From contig CANPUZ010000033.1 in the NCBI GenBank assembly GCA_947579665.1, forward strand, positions 186,001 through 250,000: 64,000 nt of DNA, written 5' to 3'. Below the pieces are notes generated by a model. The model was not told the DNA's origin, did no database searches, and saw nothing but the letters and a program-made list of their open reading frames with translations. A program made the position numbers and the translations under genes. Below are positions 1 through 10,254 of the stretch, in pieces; within the stretch, counting starts at the first letter, position 1, and every line of letters begins with the position of its first letter. Source of the DNA: Sympetrum striolatum. Its lineage: Eukaryota; Arthropoda; Insecta; Odonata; Libellulidae.

Positions 1-941
1 TTACAACATCATAGGAGGTTTTCGTGAGTAAGAGAGAGACAATCCTTGTTCGATGAGCCTCCTCAGTGTCGCACAAACCAGAGGTCTTCGCAACAAGACT
101 CAATCTTCTTTCAGGAATAAAAAAAGGAATTATCAGGAGAGGCGGAAATTTTTAAAAATTTTTTTAAAGGCCAGGCTAAATTTGACCAAATTTTGCCTGG
201 CCTCACCACTTCTATATGTATATCCTTCAAGCCGGAGTGTGGCAAGGGGTGTCTCCTACATGACTAAGCTACGCGTTGAAAGATGTAATTTTTAAAGTCT
301 CCTCCCTCTCTCGGTTCCGCATCTTCCGGTCCTGTGCCGGATGAATGGTCTTCATTTGAATTAACGAAGGATTCGAAGGCAATCGATGGACTTTGGGCTG
401 TTTTGGGAAATTTGATCCCCACACACGAGGATACTGTTTAACGAAGACTTTTCGGCAAGGGATACTCATAAAGTAGTCCTCGGATGAAAGGGCTTTCTAA
501 AAGGATACATAACCCTATCCCAAGGGCCACCGCTTCTTTTTCGAGCCCTTGGGCTGCCCTTTTTTCCTCTTTGGCTACATGTTGCTCTTTGAGGATCTTG
601 GTTTACCGATTTGTTTAATGAGGTCCTGAAGGTTTAAGGCAGACTACTGCAAGAGGCAAGATTTTATTGAATCCTTATTCTGAAAATCGATACCACCCAC
701 TCTCGACCATTAATTAGGAACAAACGGAAGGAAGGAGATCGGTTTTTCGAGCAGACCTTTTTCTATTACTCGAAGCATTTTGTCAGTGTTTAAAAATAAC
801 CATCATGTTTTGGTAGAATTATTAACTAGTAGTTATTTAGTTTTACGGATAACACTTTCCAACCACTACAAATGTAAGGATATTCTCAATTAAACGAATC
901 ATTACAGAGTAAATTTATATTTTAAAATGTTTAATAATAAC
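1..941. other. Unassigned AT-rich intergenic sequence
   Basis: I recognise no gene, RNA or transposon here. Short open frames occur on both strands but overlap one another and resemble no family I know. The only structured piece is the near-palindrome at 168-203, listed separately. Confidence 0.5.
168..203. repeat. 36-bp near-perfect palindrome
   Basis: The left arm AGGCCAGGCTAAATTTG and the right arm CAAATTTTGCCTGGCCT are reverse complements except for one base, with a 2-base centre. It could form a short hairpin. No transposon ends or target duplication were seen around it, so its origin is unknown. Confidence 0.8.
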
Positions 942-1001
942 ATTATTATTACATATTATTATTACATATTATTATTACATATTATTATTATTTATTATTA
1001 T
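942..1001. repeat. 13-bp tandem repeat (ATTATTATTACAT) with ATT tail
   Basis: Three head-to-tail units of ATTATTATTACAT occupy 942-980 and run into an ATT-rich tail. This is simple-sequence expansion, with no sign of function. Confidence 0.9.
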
Positions 1002-3770
1002 CAGCCGAAAAGTTTAAATCAATTCAACTACATCAGTAACACTCATGAAAGATTTTCGCGGTTATAAAATTAGTAAGTAAAACATTTGATTCCAGGATCA
1101 CCTAAAAATGAGATAAAATTCTAGAATGCTTAGAATTTGACAAGTTCATGTAAGAATGAAGATTGTAGGATTACAGTGCTATACATACAAACAGAAAATA
1201 GAAATCACTTGGAACTGCGGACCTTGCGTAGGGGATGTAACGAAAAGTGACGACGTAGACTACCTACTATTAATATCAGACATCGAGTTACACATAAATG
1301 AAAATCAAAATTGTGATGAAGGTATGAGCAAAGCTTTACGCAATAAATTCAATAAAAGAGATGTTAAATTTCATTTTAGAGAATATCTGTACTTTACTGC
1401 GCGTCCGCTAGAATCTTAAGAAGAGAATCTTTTCGAATCAAAGAAGCGCTTTTTTTGCAATTTAAGAGGTTCCGGAGATCTGGAGCTGCTTAGATTTGAG
1501 TGTGCCTTATTGCTAGAATCGCGTTCTGAAATGCATTACTGTAAATGAGGTATCGCAGAGAAAAATTACTTTAACAATAAGGTTGAATCTGGGATTCAAT
1601 TTTCTCCAGTTAACGTTATTTTCGTAAGCAATCATTAACGCTCGCTCAGTCCTTAATCTGGTCGGTTAGTAAAGAGCACGCTTATGATAACATCTTATTC
1701 CATCGAAGGATAGTCGAAATATGTGCGTAGCAATTGCAAGTTCTTCCGGATGAGATAAAACAGGCACCTTGCAATCATTTTCCCCAAGGAAACTTCAAAA
1801 TTTGGGTTCGTCTTAAATTTAAGAATGTATGACATTATGTATTGACGAACAGGATGTGATTCATTACACTTGGCACCAATGTTTAACTCCCATCCATCAC
1901 TTTACTCTCACAAGGGGAGACGTTTGCGCGTTGATTTTCATGAATATTTTTTGCAATTTAAAAGGTAGTGTAATGAAAAATCGTACATATGGGCCTTAGT
2001 TTTGCTGTAATAAGCAATGTAAAATATATTATTGGAATTTAGGCAACAGCGCGATGCACAGCCATAGCGTTCGTTAGCCCTTCGGTAATCATTGGTACCT
2101 ATTACATTAGCCGTCCACTAAAACTTGGCAGTTGAAATAGCCTTCGCTCGCGAACTGCTATCAGTATCAATACGATGATTCGAGGACTACTGAAGTTTGG
2201 GCGAAACTACGTTAATTTTAGTCGTTCTTTATCGATTGCTGTTTAAAGCATTAATTACAAAGTCCTCGAGCTGCAGACGGTTAGTAGTGGCTCAGTGAGG
2301 TATGCATGGCAAACTGATTCACTCCCCATCTACACCAGTATGCCTCACTAGCCCTCCTCCGGCAGAATACTTCACCGACGGATGAACCGAGCAAATTCCG
2401 CGCAGAATAAATCTCGCCAGAGACAGAGTTTACATAAATCAGTGTCCTTCTTTATTCACCCTGTAATGGAAGGGTGTATTTTGACCAAAAATAAGATGCA
2501 AACCAAAAAATATATGCATACACATATAAACGTTAAACGGAGATCGTAACTCGTCGTTGGACGAATTAATAAATTCCTCATTGGGAGAGACGCGCTGCAA
2601 GAGAGCATGAAAACTGAATTCCTGAAATCAATGACTATCTCATCTTGTTTCTAAACACAATCAGATATGAAATTTTAGAATATTTCATTAAAGAGGCATT
2701 AAATATATTAAATAGTTAGTTTTAAATACAATGTTAATAACGCATAATCATAAAACGGAGATGTTAGCCACATAAACTAACCCTTAAGACGTTTTCAAGT
2801 TCTCTCTAGGGTGAGTTCCCGAGCTTTATTGAATGCGATTTGGAGAGAAGAATATCATCGGACACATTTGAGAGAGAGAATTTAGATTGGAAGAGCAAAT
2901 CCCATAATGACATGGAAGAGATATCGGATTTGCAAAGAAGAGCGGTAATGGGATTCTAGGGAAACTGCTGGAGGGGTCGATACGTTTAATGATACTATTC
3001 TGTTTGCGCGGCAGTTATACTTTATTAGGATATAATGAAAAGTAAACTACTGACGCATAGAACGAAAATTTCGAAAATAAAGTAATTCTGATGCAATTAG
3101 ATTAATTTCTCGACCAAATATATACAACTCTCCGATCATTAAATTTCCCGATTCTGCCAAACTTAAACGTAACTTTCCATAAAAAAGGCCATGGAGACAT
3201 CCAGCAGATACAGTGAACGCTTATTCATTCGGAGAAAACGCATCGCGCTCATTTATTCCGTCACTTTAAAGGTTTCGCTGCGCCAACAACTTGTTATGTA
3301 GACTGTATTTCAGGCACCTCCGGAATTGCATTATTCCGACATCTCAAGAACATGACGAGTAAATCGCTTCTCTTTGAAGGAATTTCGGGATGGTTTTGGG
3401 GTCATTTTGATGGATCGATGGAAGAGCCTCATTCCTCGGTCATTTACATCGTGTTCGTACCGCATGTGGTTTGTGATTTGCGTAGATCGCAGATTCAGCA
3501 CTTTATGTGATTCGTAACGTTCTGGTGATCGCCGACAATTTCGTCGATTTAATATATTACGCTTTATTAGCCTAATTTCCTTAACCCTTTATAGAGACCA
3601 CTTTTTTCCCTCCATATTTGAGGCAAATTTCTTCACAAATTTAGTGTCCCACTCTTTAGTCAGCATTCTATTGTGGAGCACCTTTTCTGCCCTTCTATTT
3701 ATCTTAAAACTAAGAAATCACAGTAAGTGGCCCTCAATGCAACCACCGATCTCCTCAAGACGTCCTGCTT
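1002..3770. other. Unassigned intergenic sequence, 2.8 kb
   Basis: No transposon or host gene is recognised. An 87-codon frame at 1156-1419 (+) has an ATG and a mixed composition (starts MKIVGLQCYT) but matches no family I know. It has no splice or polyadenylation context I can defend, so I treat it as chance. Confidence 0.4.
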
Positions 3771-3900
3771 TTTACTTTCTCCATATACGAAGTATAGAGA
3801 AAGTATTGTTTTCATGAAAAAATTCGACTTCGAGATTTCAACGGAAATACATGTTTTGGGGTCCCTAGAACACGTTTTGACTATTTTCGGAATGATGTCT

Positions 3901-3931
3901 GTGTGTATGTGTGTGTGTGTGTGTGTGTGTG
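3901..3931. repeat. (GT)n microsatellite inside the HINE-like element
   Basis: This is a GT dinucleotide run with one interruption. Copy 3 has a CA run at the corresponding position on the opposite strand, so the microsatellite belongs to the element. Confidence 0.9.
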
Positions 3932-3936
3932 CTTGT

Positions 3937-4569
3937 GGGCGCTCTAACGTGAAAACTATTAGTCGTATCAATACCAAACTTTATATATCGTACTGTGGTG
4001 TGTGCTGTCAGAGTTTATTAGTTTTTGGAGTAAATCGGTCAACTGGAAGTCGAGTTTCATTCAACAAAGCTCATTTCCGGTTTTCAAAATATCTCCATAA
4101 ATATGTTATATACGTGTATTGTATTACTTATAAAAGTTTAAGATAATGTCATATACTATAACTTTTGCATGTAACATATTTTTGTATCATCGGTTGATTA
4201 GGAGTTATTCGTGAAATAACGATAAACCGGAAGTAGCTGTTATGTACTTTGTGGGCGCTCTAACATAATAACCATTCGTTGTATCAACACCAAATTTCAT
4301 ATATAGTACTTTGGGTGGAGTCGTTTGAGTTGATTAGTTTTTGGAGTAAATCGGTTTACCGGAAGTCGAGCTTCATTCTTCAAAGATCATTTCCGGTTTT
4401 CAAAATATCTCCATAAATATGATATTTAGGTATATATTTTAATTCATAAACGTTTTAGAAAATAAAATTTACTATAACTTTTGTTTGATACATATTTTTG
4501 TATCACTGATTGTTTAGGAGTTATTCATGGAATACTGATAAACCGGAAGTTCCTGATTATGTACTTAGT
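3937..4569 (+). repeat. Two tandem units of about 316 bp inside HINE-like copy 1
   Basis: GGGCGCTCT recurs at 3937, 4253 and 4570, giving periods of 316 and 317. Matching landmarks repeat in order within each unit, including CAAAATATCTCCATAAATAT and AAACCGGAAGT. The units are diverged, so the duplication is not recent. Confidence 0.8.
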
Positions 4570-4790
4570 GGGCGCTCTGGGCTCTATGGGCGAAAGGCCA
4601 ATTTCTTCGTTTTTCATCGATCATGTCCCGAAAAAACATTATTTATAATGTTTGTGACGTCAAAGATTATAATATATAAAATAATCACTCATCTTCCAAG
4701 TTTAGATGGAATATAGAGTTCGAAATTACTGTCGTAGATAAATATTTACATCTTATATATGGAGAAAGTCATGTGCTGGCCACATCAGAT

Positions 4791-5557
4791 TTTTTATATT
4801 GCAGTCAATATTGCTCTTTTTACTAGCTACCATCATTACTTTTATTTTATTGGTATTAATTTTTAATCCAAATTTTGCTCCCACCTCATAAACTCTTTGC
4901 ATTGCTAACTCTAAATCCTCTTTTGAAGATGCCATGATTACTATATCATCTGCATACCTTATATTGTTGAAATTCCTTCCTCCTACACATATACCCTTTA
5001 ATCTCTTCTGATGCTTTCCTATAACTTCTTCACTGTAAAGGTAAAATAATAGTCTGTTATTTGTACCTTATTTCCTTTAGAATATTCATCGGGAGTATGA
5101 TGATACGATATATCTTTCGTATGTATCATCATACACCCCTGTCTTACTCCACATTTTACTTCGTACCATTCTGTCAGTTCGGAATTTATTCTGAAAGCAG
5201 CTTCCTGGTTTCTATACATTATTTGAATTATTTTTAGGCAGTTGTTATCTATTCCAATTTTATGTAACATTTGTATTAAAACTTCCTGGTAAACTTTGTC
5301 AAATGCCTTTTCGAAATCTATAAAACCTAAAAAGGTCTTTTTATTATCTTTTAGATTCTTTTCCAAAATTAGCCTTAACTCCATATAGTATCACGTGTTC
5401 CTTCCTTTTCCCTAAAACCATACTGATCATCTGATATTTTATCTTCAATTTGCTTCTTAATTCTCTTTAGAATTATCATTAGTAATATTTTACATGCATG
5501 TGAAACCAAACTAATTGTTCTATATTTTTTACACACTATTGCATTGCATTATTTGAC
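4791..5557 (-). pseudogene. RTE-like LINE reverse transcriptase fragment
   Basis: Read on the minus strand, this is the middle of a reverse transcriptase. A 5' part has YRTISLVSHACKIL and QYGFREKEGTRD, followed by motif A (FIDFEKAFDKV), motif B (VKCGVRQGC) and motif C (NNIRYADDIVIMASS). The order and wording match the RTE-type endonuclease-reverse transcriptases common in arthropods. In-frame stops occur before motif A, and the stretch between motifs B and C is scrambled. The N-terminal endonuclease and the C-terminal tail are missing. The 3' side is cut at the HINE-like element and the 5' side at the Tigger-like fragment. It is a dead fragment. RTE membership is by recognition of motifs and not from a tree. 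Confidence 0.8.
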
Positions 5558-5559
5558 TT

Positions 5560-5834
5560 CTATAGTGATTTTTTTCTCTTACTCCTTTCTTCTTTTGGCA
5601 TTTTCTTTGGGGAAGAATATTTAAACTTTGCACTAAAAATACACAATAATTTGTCCGGATACAACTTTTGCAAGCGACAGTAAGATGCTAGCTGAACGAG
5701 CCCTGAATATAGACTGATAGCCGAGATGCCGGCAGGAACCTCCATGTGTCAAGCGAGTCACTTTGTTACATTTTGTTAAGCTCGTTATGCGAATCACTCG
5801 TTATTCGAGGTGCTCGTTAAGCGAGGTTTGACTG
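5560..5834 (-). mobile_element. Tigger/pogo-like DNA transposon 5' end fragment
   Basis: On the minus strand the sequence starts at a TA (5835-5836) followed by CAGTCAAACCTCGCTTAACG, then iterated CGAATAACGAG/GCATAACGAG words. This matches the style of Tigger-type terminal repeats, which insert at TA. About 230 bp further in, a start codon at 5601 opens MPKEERSKRKKSL before a stop; a basic N-terminus of this kind is usual for Tigger transposases. The rest of the transposase and the other end are absent. The call rests on the terminus and is moderately sure. Confidence 0.55.
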
Positions 5835-5836
5835 TA

Positions 5837-7565
5837 GAGAATTATGGAAAATCTCTAAGGCACTCTCAGCTCCGACCTCCCCCTCCATTCCGCTACTTCA
5901 AAATGATATCCTCTATGATGATCCCGCCAACAAAGCCAATATATTCGCCGATTACCTCGCCGAAATAATGAAATCCCCACCCACAAATGCTATAGATATC
6001 CCAATCATCAACCAATACAAGGTAATAGACCATAACCCCCCATCCGAACCTAAACTTACCAACCCTTCGGAAATCTTAAATCACATCAAAAAACTCAAAT
6101 CACGAAAGATACCCGGTCAGGATAATATCACAAATTATTTGCTCAAACAACTCTCTTCCATTCCCTACTTTCTGCTTTTACTCTCTGACTTTTTCAACGC
6201 ATGTCTCCTGACCTCTTATTTCCCCACCTCCTGGAAAAAAGGACTTGTCATCTTGTTTCCTAAACCTCAAAAAGACCCTGCTCTAGCTCAAAACTATCGA
6301 CCAATCTCCCTCCTACCCACCCTATCAAAATTATCTGAAATCTCCATTCTAGCACGACTGAAATCCTTCCTTTTTGAGCACCAAATTATTATTAACAAAC
6401 AGATGGGCTTCAGAGATAGACGCTCAACGAATCATCAACTGCTCCACCTAATTGACTCCATTGCAACAGACATAAACTTTGGGAAAAAACAGCCCACAGA
6501 GTATTTTTAGATGTTGAGAAAGCTTTCGATAAAGTATGGCACGAAGGCCTCATATGTAAGTTAATTAACATTAACCTATCTAGTCAAAATTATAAAAAAA
6601 TGTTTAAACAACCGACAAATTCAAGTAAAAATACAAAGTAACCTCTCTCGCTCTCAAACTTTAACAGCTGGCCTACCGCAAGGCTCCACCCTTAGCCCAT
6701 TACTTTTTAATTGCTATATAAACGAAATTCCCACTTCTCCCAGAATACAGAACCTGCTCTTCGCCGACGATACGGCCTTTCTAACCCAGTCCATTTATCC
6801 CGACACCTCATGCAATAGATTGAACTCCCGCCTGAGAAAAAAAACACGAATGGTGCACCAAGTGGGAAATCACAGTTAACCCCACTAAAAGCTCCTATAT
6901 GTTTTTCAACATCTTCGCACCAAACGCACCACTTTACCTATAACTATGAATAATATTCCCATACCAATAGCAAAGAAACACAAATTCCTAGGGGTGACCC
7001 TCACCCCAACACTCAATTGGACCACATACATTAACCAAGCAATAGTGAAAGCTACTTATAGACAAAATTTATTGCTACCTCTCTTCTCTCTTCCAAAAAA
7101 AACTCCCTTTCAGCAGACACTAAACTTAGGATAATCCATTCTTACATCATCCCAATACTATTATATGCTTGTCCCATCATATTCAACTCAACCAAAAGTA
7201 ATCTAAAAAAACTATAAACCACATACAATAGATTAAATAGAATATTCACCAATACTAATAGATTGATTAGGTTACAAGAAATAAAAAGAATCCACAAACT
7301 AACTACATTAAAGTATAAGGCAATTAAAATAGTCCAAAAATTTCACAAAAAACTCTCCCTAGTAAATAACCCTCTAGTTCATAGGATATGGTGCTCTGCC
7401 CCGAGGAAAGGACGGAAAAAAGACAGAATAAAAAACACAATTAACATCCTGGACCTATAACTAAGCCAAGATATAAAAAATATAAAAATAAAAAAAAATA
7501 AATAAATAAATAAAAATAATAATAATAAATTTTTAAAAAATTAAAAAAAAAAAATAAAAAAAATG
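5837..7565 (+). pseudogene. Jockey-like LINE reverse transcriptase remnant with A-rich 3' end
   Basis: The reading opens with LWKISKALSAP and an FADYLAE segment, typical of the linker between endonuclease and reverse transcriptase in Jockey elements. It continues through APG-type KSRKIPGQDNI, SWKKGLVILFPK, NYRPISLLPT and GFRDRRSTNHQLL (to about 6510). A frameshift leads to motif A FLDVEKAFDKVWHEGL. A second frameshift near 6600 leads to motif B AGLPQGSTLSPLLFN and motif C LLFADDTAFL. The thumb region (HKFLGVTLTPTLNW) begins at about 6946, and a C-terminal segment lies at 7263-7460. It ends in an A-rich tail at about 7470-7565. At least three frame changes make it a pseudogene. The endonuclease and ORF1 are missing because the 5' end abuts the Tigger-like terminus. 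Confidence 0.85.
7470..7565 (+). repeat. A-rich 3' tail of the Jockey-like LINE
   Basis: Runs of A with interspersed T (AAATAAATAAATAAATAAA style) follow directly after the last recognisable coding segment. This fits the 3' end of a retrotransposed LINE copy. No target duplication could be matched to the 5' side because that end is truncated. Confidence 0.7.
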
Positions 7566-8200
7566 GAACGTTACACCAGCCTGCAAAAAATATGAAACGA
7601 GGGGGCATCACCAGAAAATAAATTTTAATCTAAATTTAAGTTAACTTTAGATACTAAAAATATCTTTACTAGGCCAATTTCTAGACTTCATGAGACAAAA
7701 AATACCAAAACCACTTCCGTTATTCGATTTGATTGTGAGAAACCTAATGTAAAGGGCGACACCTACTGAGACGCCACTGCGGTGGTAACGGTACTTAGAC
7801 GCATAGGACAACCCCATAGACGCCCGCTGCCATTCCTCTTCAGTGCTCGTCCCGAGAGACTCGAGCGGCAAAATATACTCGACAGTCGAAGTCTCCGACG
7901 ACGGTAGCGCAGTCTCCACAAATGGCAGTTTTTCCAGTCTTCGAGATTATCGACTTCTCCGATCGAATACAGCATTTGCTATTCGTCTACATTACTGCAA
8001 AGTTGAGAAATCTCTGGGAGACCGATCACATCCACCGTAAGATATCTTGAACCGAAGGCGAAGGAGGCATTTCGCGTAGCGGATGGTATTGGGGCAACTG
8101 GGGCCTGTAATGGGTCTACTATGCCCTCAAGTCTCCAAAAGGCGCAGCTTCCTCAACAACCGATCGAAGTCACTTCCTCCAACGTCCAAGAAGGGAAGTA
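7566..8200. other. Mixed block, less AT-rich from about 7750
   Basis: From roughly 7750 the sequence is visibly richer in CG dinucleotides than its surroundings and is open for 40-90 codons in several frames on both strands. No protein family is recognised in any of them. It may be the 5' flank or first exon of the candidate transcript described next, or unclassified repeat DNA. Confidence 0.3.
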
Positions 8201-8650
8201 GACGTACCGACTAATAGCACAGGTGAAATGGCGGAGAAGATTTATTCGTTCGGCGTAGTTCCTCCCCAACGCCGCCACGAGTTCCGCGGTCGACGGATCT
8301 TCAGTAGCTGACCCTACTGCATTTTGCTACGCACTCCGACTAACAGAATTTCTACTTTAATATCTCCTGATACCTACAGCGGAGCCAATGAATGCCTTGC
8401 GGAAGTATTGGCTCAGAATTTCGTAGCAGAGGCAACGAGCGAAGGACATCGAGAGAAGCGTTCGGAAAAATGCAGCCTTTTCGGAGCGCTCGACGAAGTG
8501 GTCCGGTGAAGAAGATCTGGAATTAGTGTTGTGCGTGGGTTTTGTGAAATGGTCATTCTAGTGAATTAGTGAAAGTGACTGCAAGAGGATGTTCTGTACG
8601 CCGATGGAAAGCAGAGCTCTACCGCCGCAGGAGGAATCCCTCAGCTAAAG
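8201..8650 (+). other. Candidate 5' exon of a host transcript, ending in a strong splice donor
   Basis: The stretch is relatively CG-rich and ends in AAAG|GTAAGG at 8650/8651, close to the consensus donor. It contains a 27-codon ATG frame at 8228 (MAEKIYSF...) and a 19-codon ATG frame near the end (MFCTPMES...), both stopping before the donor. One frame without an ATG runs out through the donor (ending RRRRNPSAK) and would join in phase to the candidate exon at 9245. No protein family is recognised. The start of the exon is not defined. This is a hypothesis from splice signals only. Confidence 0.25.
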
Positions 8651-9244
8651 GTAAGGATTCTTCGTCTTTCAGCTCAGGTGGCAGGTTTTTTTAGGAACGG
8701 GCCCATCCAACGGGCATTAGAGAACAGGTCTACGATAATGTCTTGGGGGGGAGAGGGGAAATTGATGTAATAGGTATTACACACACTCCTACACACCGGC
8801 TCTTTAGCCATTAAAGAATTAAACTTAATTAGTCTTCTAAATGTCTCTCTTCTATCTTTTCCGTGGCTGTGGTTTTCATGCTACAGCCACACTGTGGTTT
8901 TATAGGGCTTGCTAAATGGAACTGTTGTCGCGAATGTCCCCGAAATATCTTGTTCCAGTTCCACTTGGCTGGCGAACTCTTCCACTATAAAAAAAGTGAA
9001 ACGAGTCGAGCACAGTACGCCTTTGCGTGATTTGGAAACCTGTGCAGATTATTTCTATGTAGAAAACTTAATTATTTTAAATTATTTTGCTGAAAGATTT
9101 TTGCCTGAGAACTTTCAAACTCGTTCGGATTTGGTTTTTATGCGGTTTCTCTGCCTAAGAGATGGATTCACGTCAATTTTCGAACTAATTTTTAGATATT
9201 AGAGCATCTAGATGAGGGTGAATAATTTGCCTTTTATTTTACAG

Positions 9245-9477
9245 TAACAACGACACAATTGCAACCCATGATTCCTGGAATCCAGGAGCGAGGCAAATCT
9301 TCGCAGAGGACGTCATCCTGCAGCGCCGTCGTTTCCAGCTATCCTTCCAGAGAAACTAACTTTACCGAGAGAGCCGAGTGTTTGCATTTTGGAAAATTTA
9401 GCCAGGAAAAGTTAAAAGTGAGTGAGCTATTTAGGCCTAAGATCTCGTCCGTCGATGCGTTCTTTGCTTTGAATTAA
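9245..9477 (+). CDS. Candidate host exon or short terminal CDS, unknown protein
   Basis: A pyrimidine-rich tract ending TTTTATTTTACAG precedes 9245 and looks like a splice acceptor. From the ATG at 9268 the frame reads MIPGIQERGKSSQRTS and stays open to a stop at 9475-9477. A second donor-like site, AAAA|GTGAGT, lies near 9417. Joined to the donor at 8650, the frame continues without a stop. An AATAAA at about 9550 could end the transcript. The product is serine- and arginine-rich and resembles nothing I know. It could also be chance: an open frame of this length is not significant by itself, and the splice signals are the main argument. Confidence 0.25.
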
Positions 9478-9548
9478 ATAGTAGCATTATTCAGATTTTT
9501 CCAATGTTGTCGAATTTCCAGAACGCTTGACTTTTACTTTTATTGCAA

Positions 9549-9554
9549 ATAAAG
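9549..9554 (+). terminator. Possible polyadenylation signal AATAAA
   Basis: The hexamer lies about 70 bases downstream of the stop codon at 9477, in the same orientation as the candidate exons. In AT-rich DNA it is common by chance, so it supports the gene model only weakly. Confidence 0.2.
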
Positions 9555-9920
9555 ATTTAAACTAATTTTTGGCTTATCCGACTCAGTGATCGTAAATCAA
9601 AGCGTTCTCACTATCTCACTTTACCTATTCCGGAAATTGCTTTTCAGGCTAACACGAGAATGTGTAAACAATTTTAAGCGTGGTATACTACGGGTCTTAT
9701 TTTACGGGAAGTTTCAGATTCGAACGGCCATAGTTAAGACTGTTCAAAGCTATCGATGATAATAAAATATTTAATATTCGTATAACATTTCTTAATCAAA
9801 AGTGATGCCAGTTTTGCTATTGTAGCGATGAAAATGTATAGTGGATATTGAAAGAAAATGAAAAACCACCCATTATATATTTTCTAACTGCCATCAGGGC
9901 CGTTTTTAGGCATACGCGGT

Positions 9921-9962
9921 CGCGTAGGGCCCCGTCAACTTAAGTTGACGGGGCCCTACGCG
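9921..9962. repeat. Perfect 42-bp palindrome
   Basis: Each half is 21 bases, the left half beginning CGCGTAGGGCCCC and ending CAACTT, with no spacer and no mismatch. It lies just inside the left end of the hAT-type MITE. Confidence 0.95.
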
Positions 9963-9969
9963 GGGCCCT

Positions 9970-10001
9970 ACGGCGGGGCCCCTAATTAGGGGCCCCGCCG
10001 T
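9970..10001. repeat. Perfect 32-bp palindrome
   Basis: Halves of 16 bases (ACGGCGGGGCCCCTAA and its exact reverse complement) meet without a spacer. It begins seven bases after the 42-bp palindrome and shares its GGGGCCC words. Confidence 0.95.
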
Positions 10002-10254
10002 CAAGCCACAAAAATGTCATAAAATATTCCAATAATTAAAAGCATAATTAAGCATATTGTAAAATCACTTTTTTGAGGCATAAAATAATTTTTTTAATGG
10101 GATTTGAAAATCAACTTTTTACAATGAATGTAATATGTATCCTATTAAATTACTATATTACTATTCTTCTGCCTGGGCAGAAGACTGGGGTCTATAGGGC
10201 CCCACATTAATGTTGCAGGGCCCCCAAAATTATAAGAAATGGCCTCACTGCCAT

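Larger units (their letters stand above)
3771..4790 (+). mobile_element. HINE-like (Helentron-associated) non-autonomous element, copy 1
   Basis: This 1,020-bp element begins TTTACTTTCTCC and carries an imperfect hairpin at 3774-3804 (ACTTTCTC paired with GAGAAAGT). Near its 3' end is the inverted counterpart ATATATGGAGAAAGT (4755-4769). A small hairpin follows at once, ATGTG-CTGGC-CACAT (4771-4785), and then the terminus CAGAT in front of a T run. Inside are a GT microsatellite (3901-3931) and two tandem units of about 316 bp starting at each GGGCGCTCT. Two more copies with the same ends lie at 52.8 and 54.8 kb on the other strand, which defines it as a family. Subterminal inverted repeats, a 3' hairpin and internal tandem repeats are the architecture described for Helentron-associated elements such as DINE-1. 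That class assignment is inference; the repeat family itself is seen directly. It has no coding capacity. Confidence 0.6.
9895..10246. mobile_element. hAT-type MITE with 8-bp target duplication
   Basis: The 352-bp element starts CAGGGCCGTTTTTAGG. It ends ATTTCTTATA-complement...AAATGGCCTC, so the reverse complement of the end (GAGGCCATTTCTTATA) matches the start as an imperfect terminal inverted repeat. It is flanked on both sides by the identical 8-mer ACTGCCAT (9887-9894 and 10247-10254). An 8-bp duplication with GC-rich GGGCC termini fits the hAT superfamily. It has no coding capacity, so it would depend on a transposase made elsewhere. Two perfect palindromes lie just inside the left end. 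Confidence 0.75.

Noticed and set aside
1156..1419. An 87-codon ATG frame with protein-like composition
   Set aside because: No family recognised, no neighbouring splice or polyadenylation context, and no second exon found. It stays unassigned.
3699..4146. Frames across the GT repeat (CMCVCVCVCV, THTHTHTH)
   Set aside because: Translations of a microsatellite inside a non-coding mobile element.
7647..7975. Minus-strand arginine-rich frames in the CG-richer block
   Set aside because: The composition follows from local base content. The opposite strand is open as well, and no motif is recognisable.
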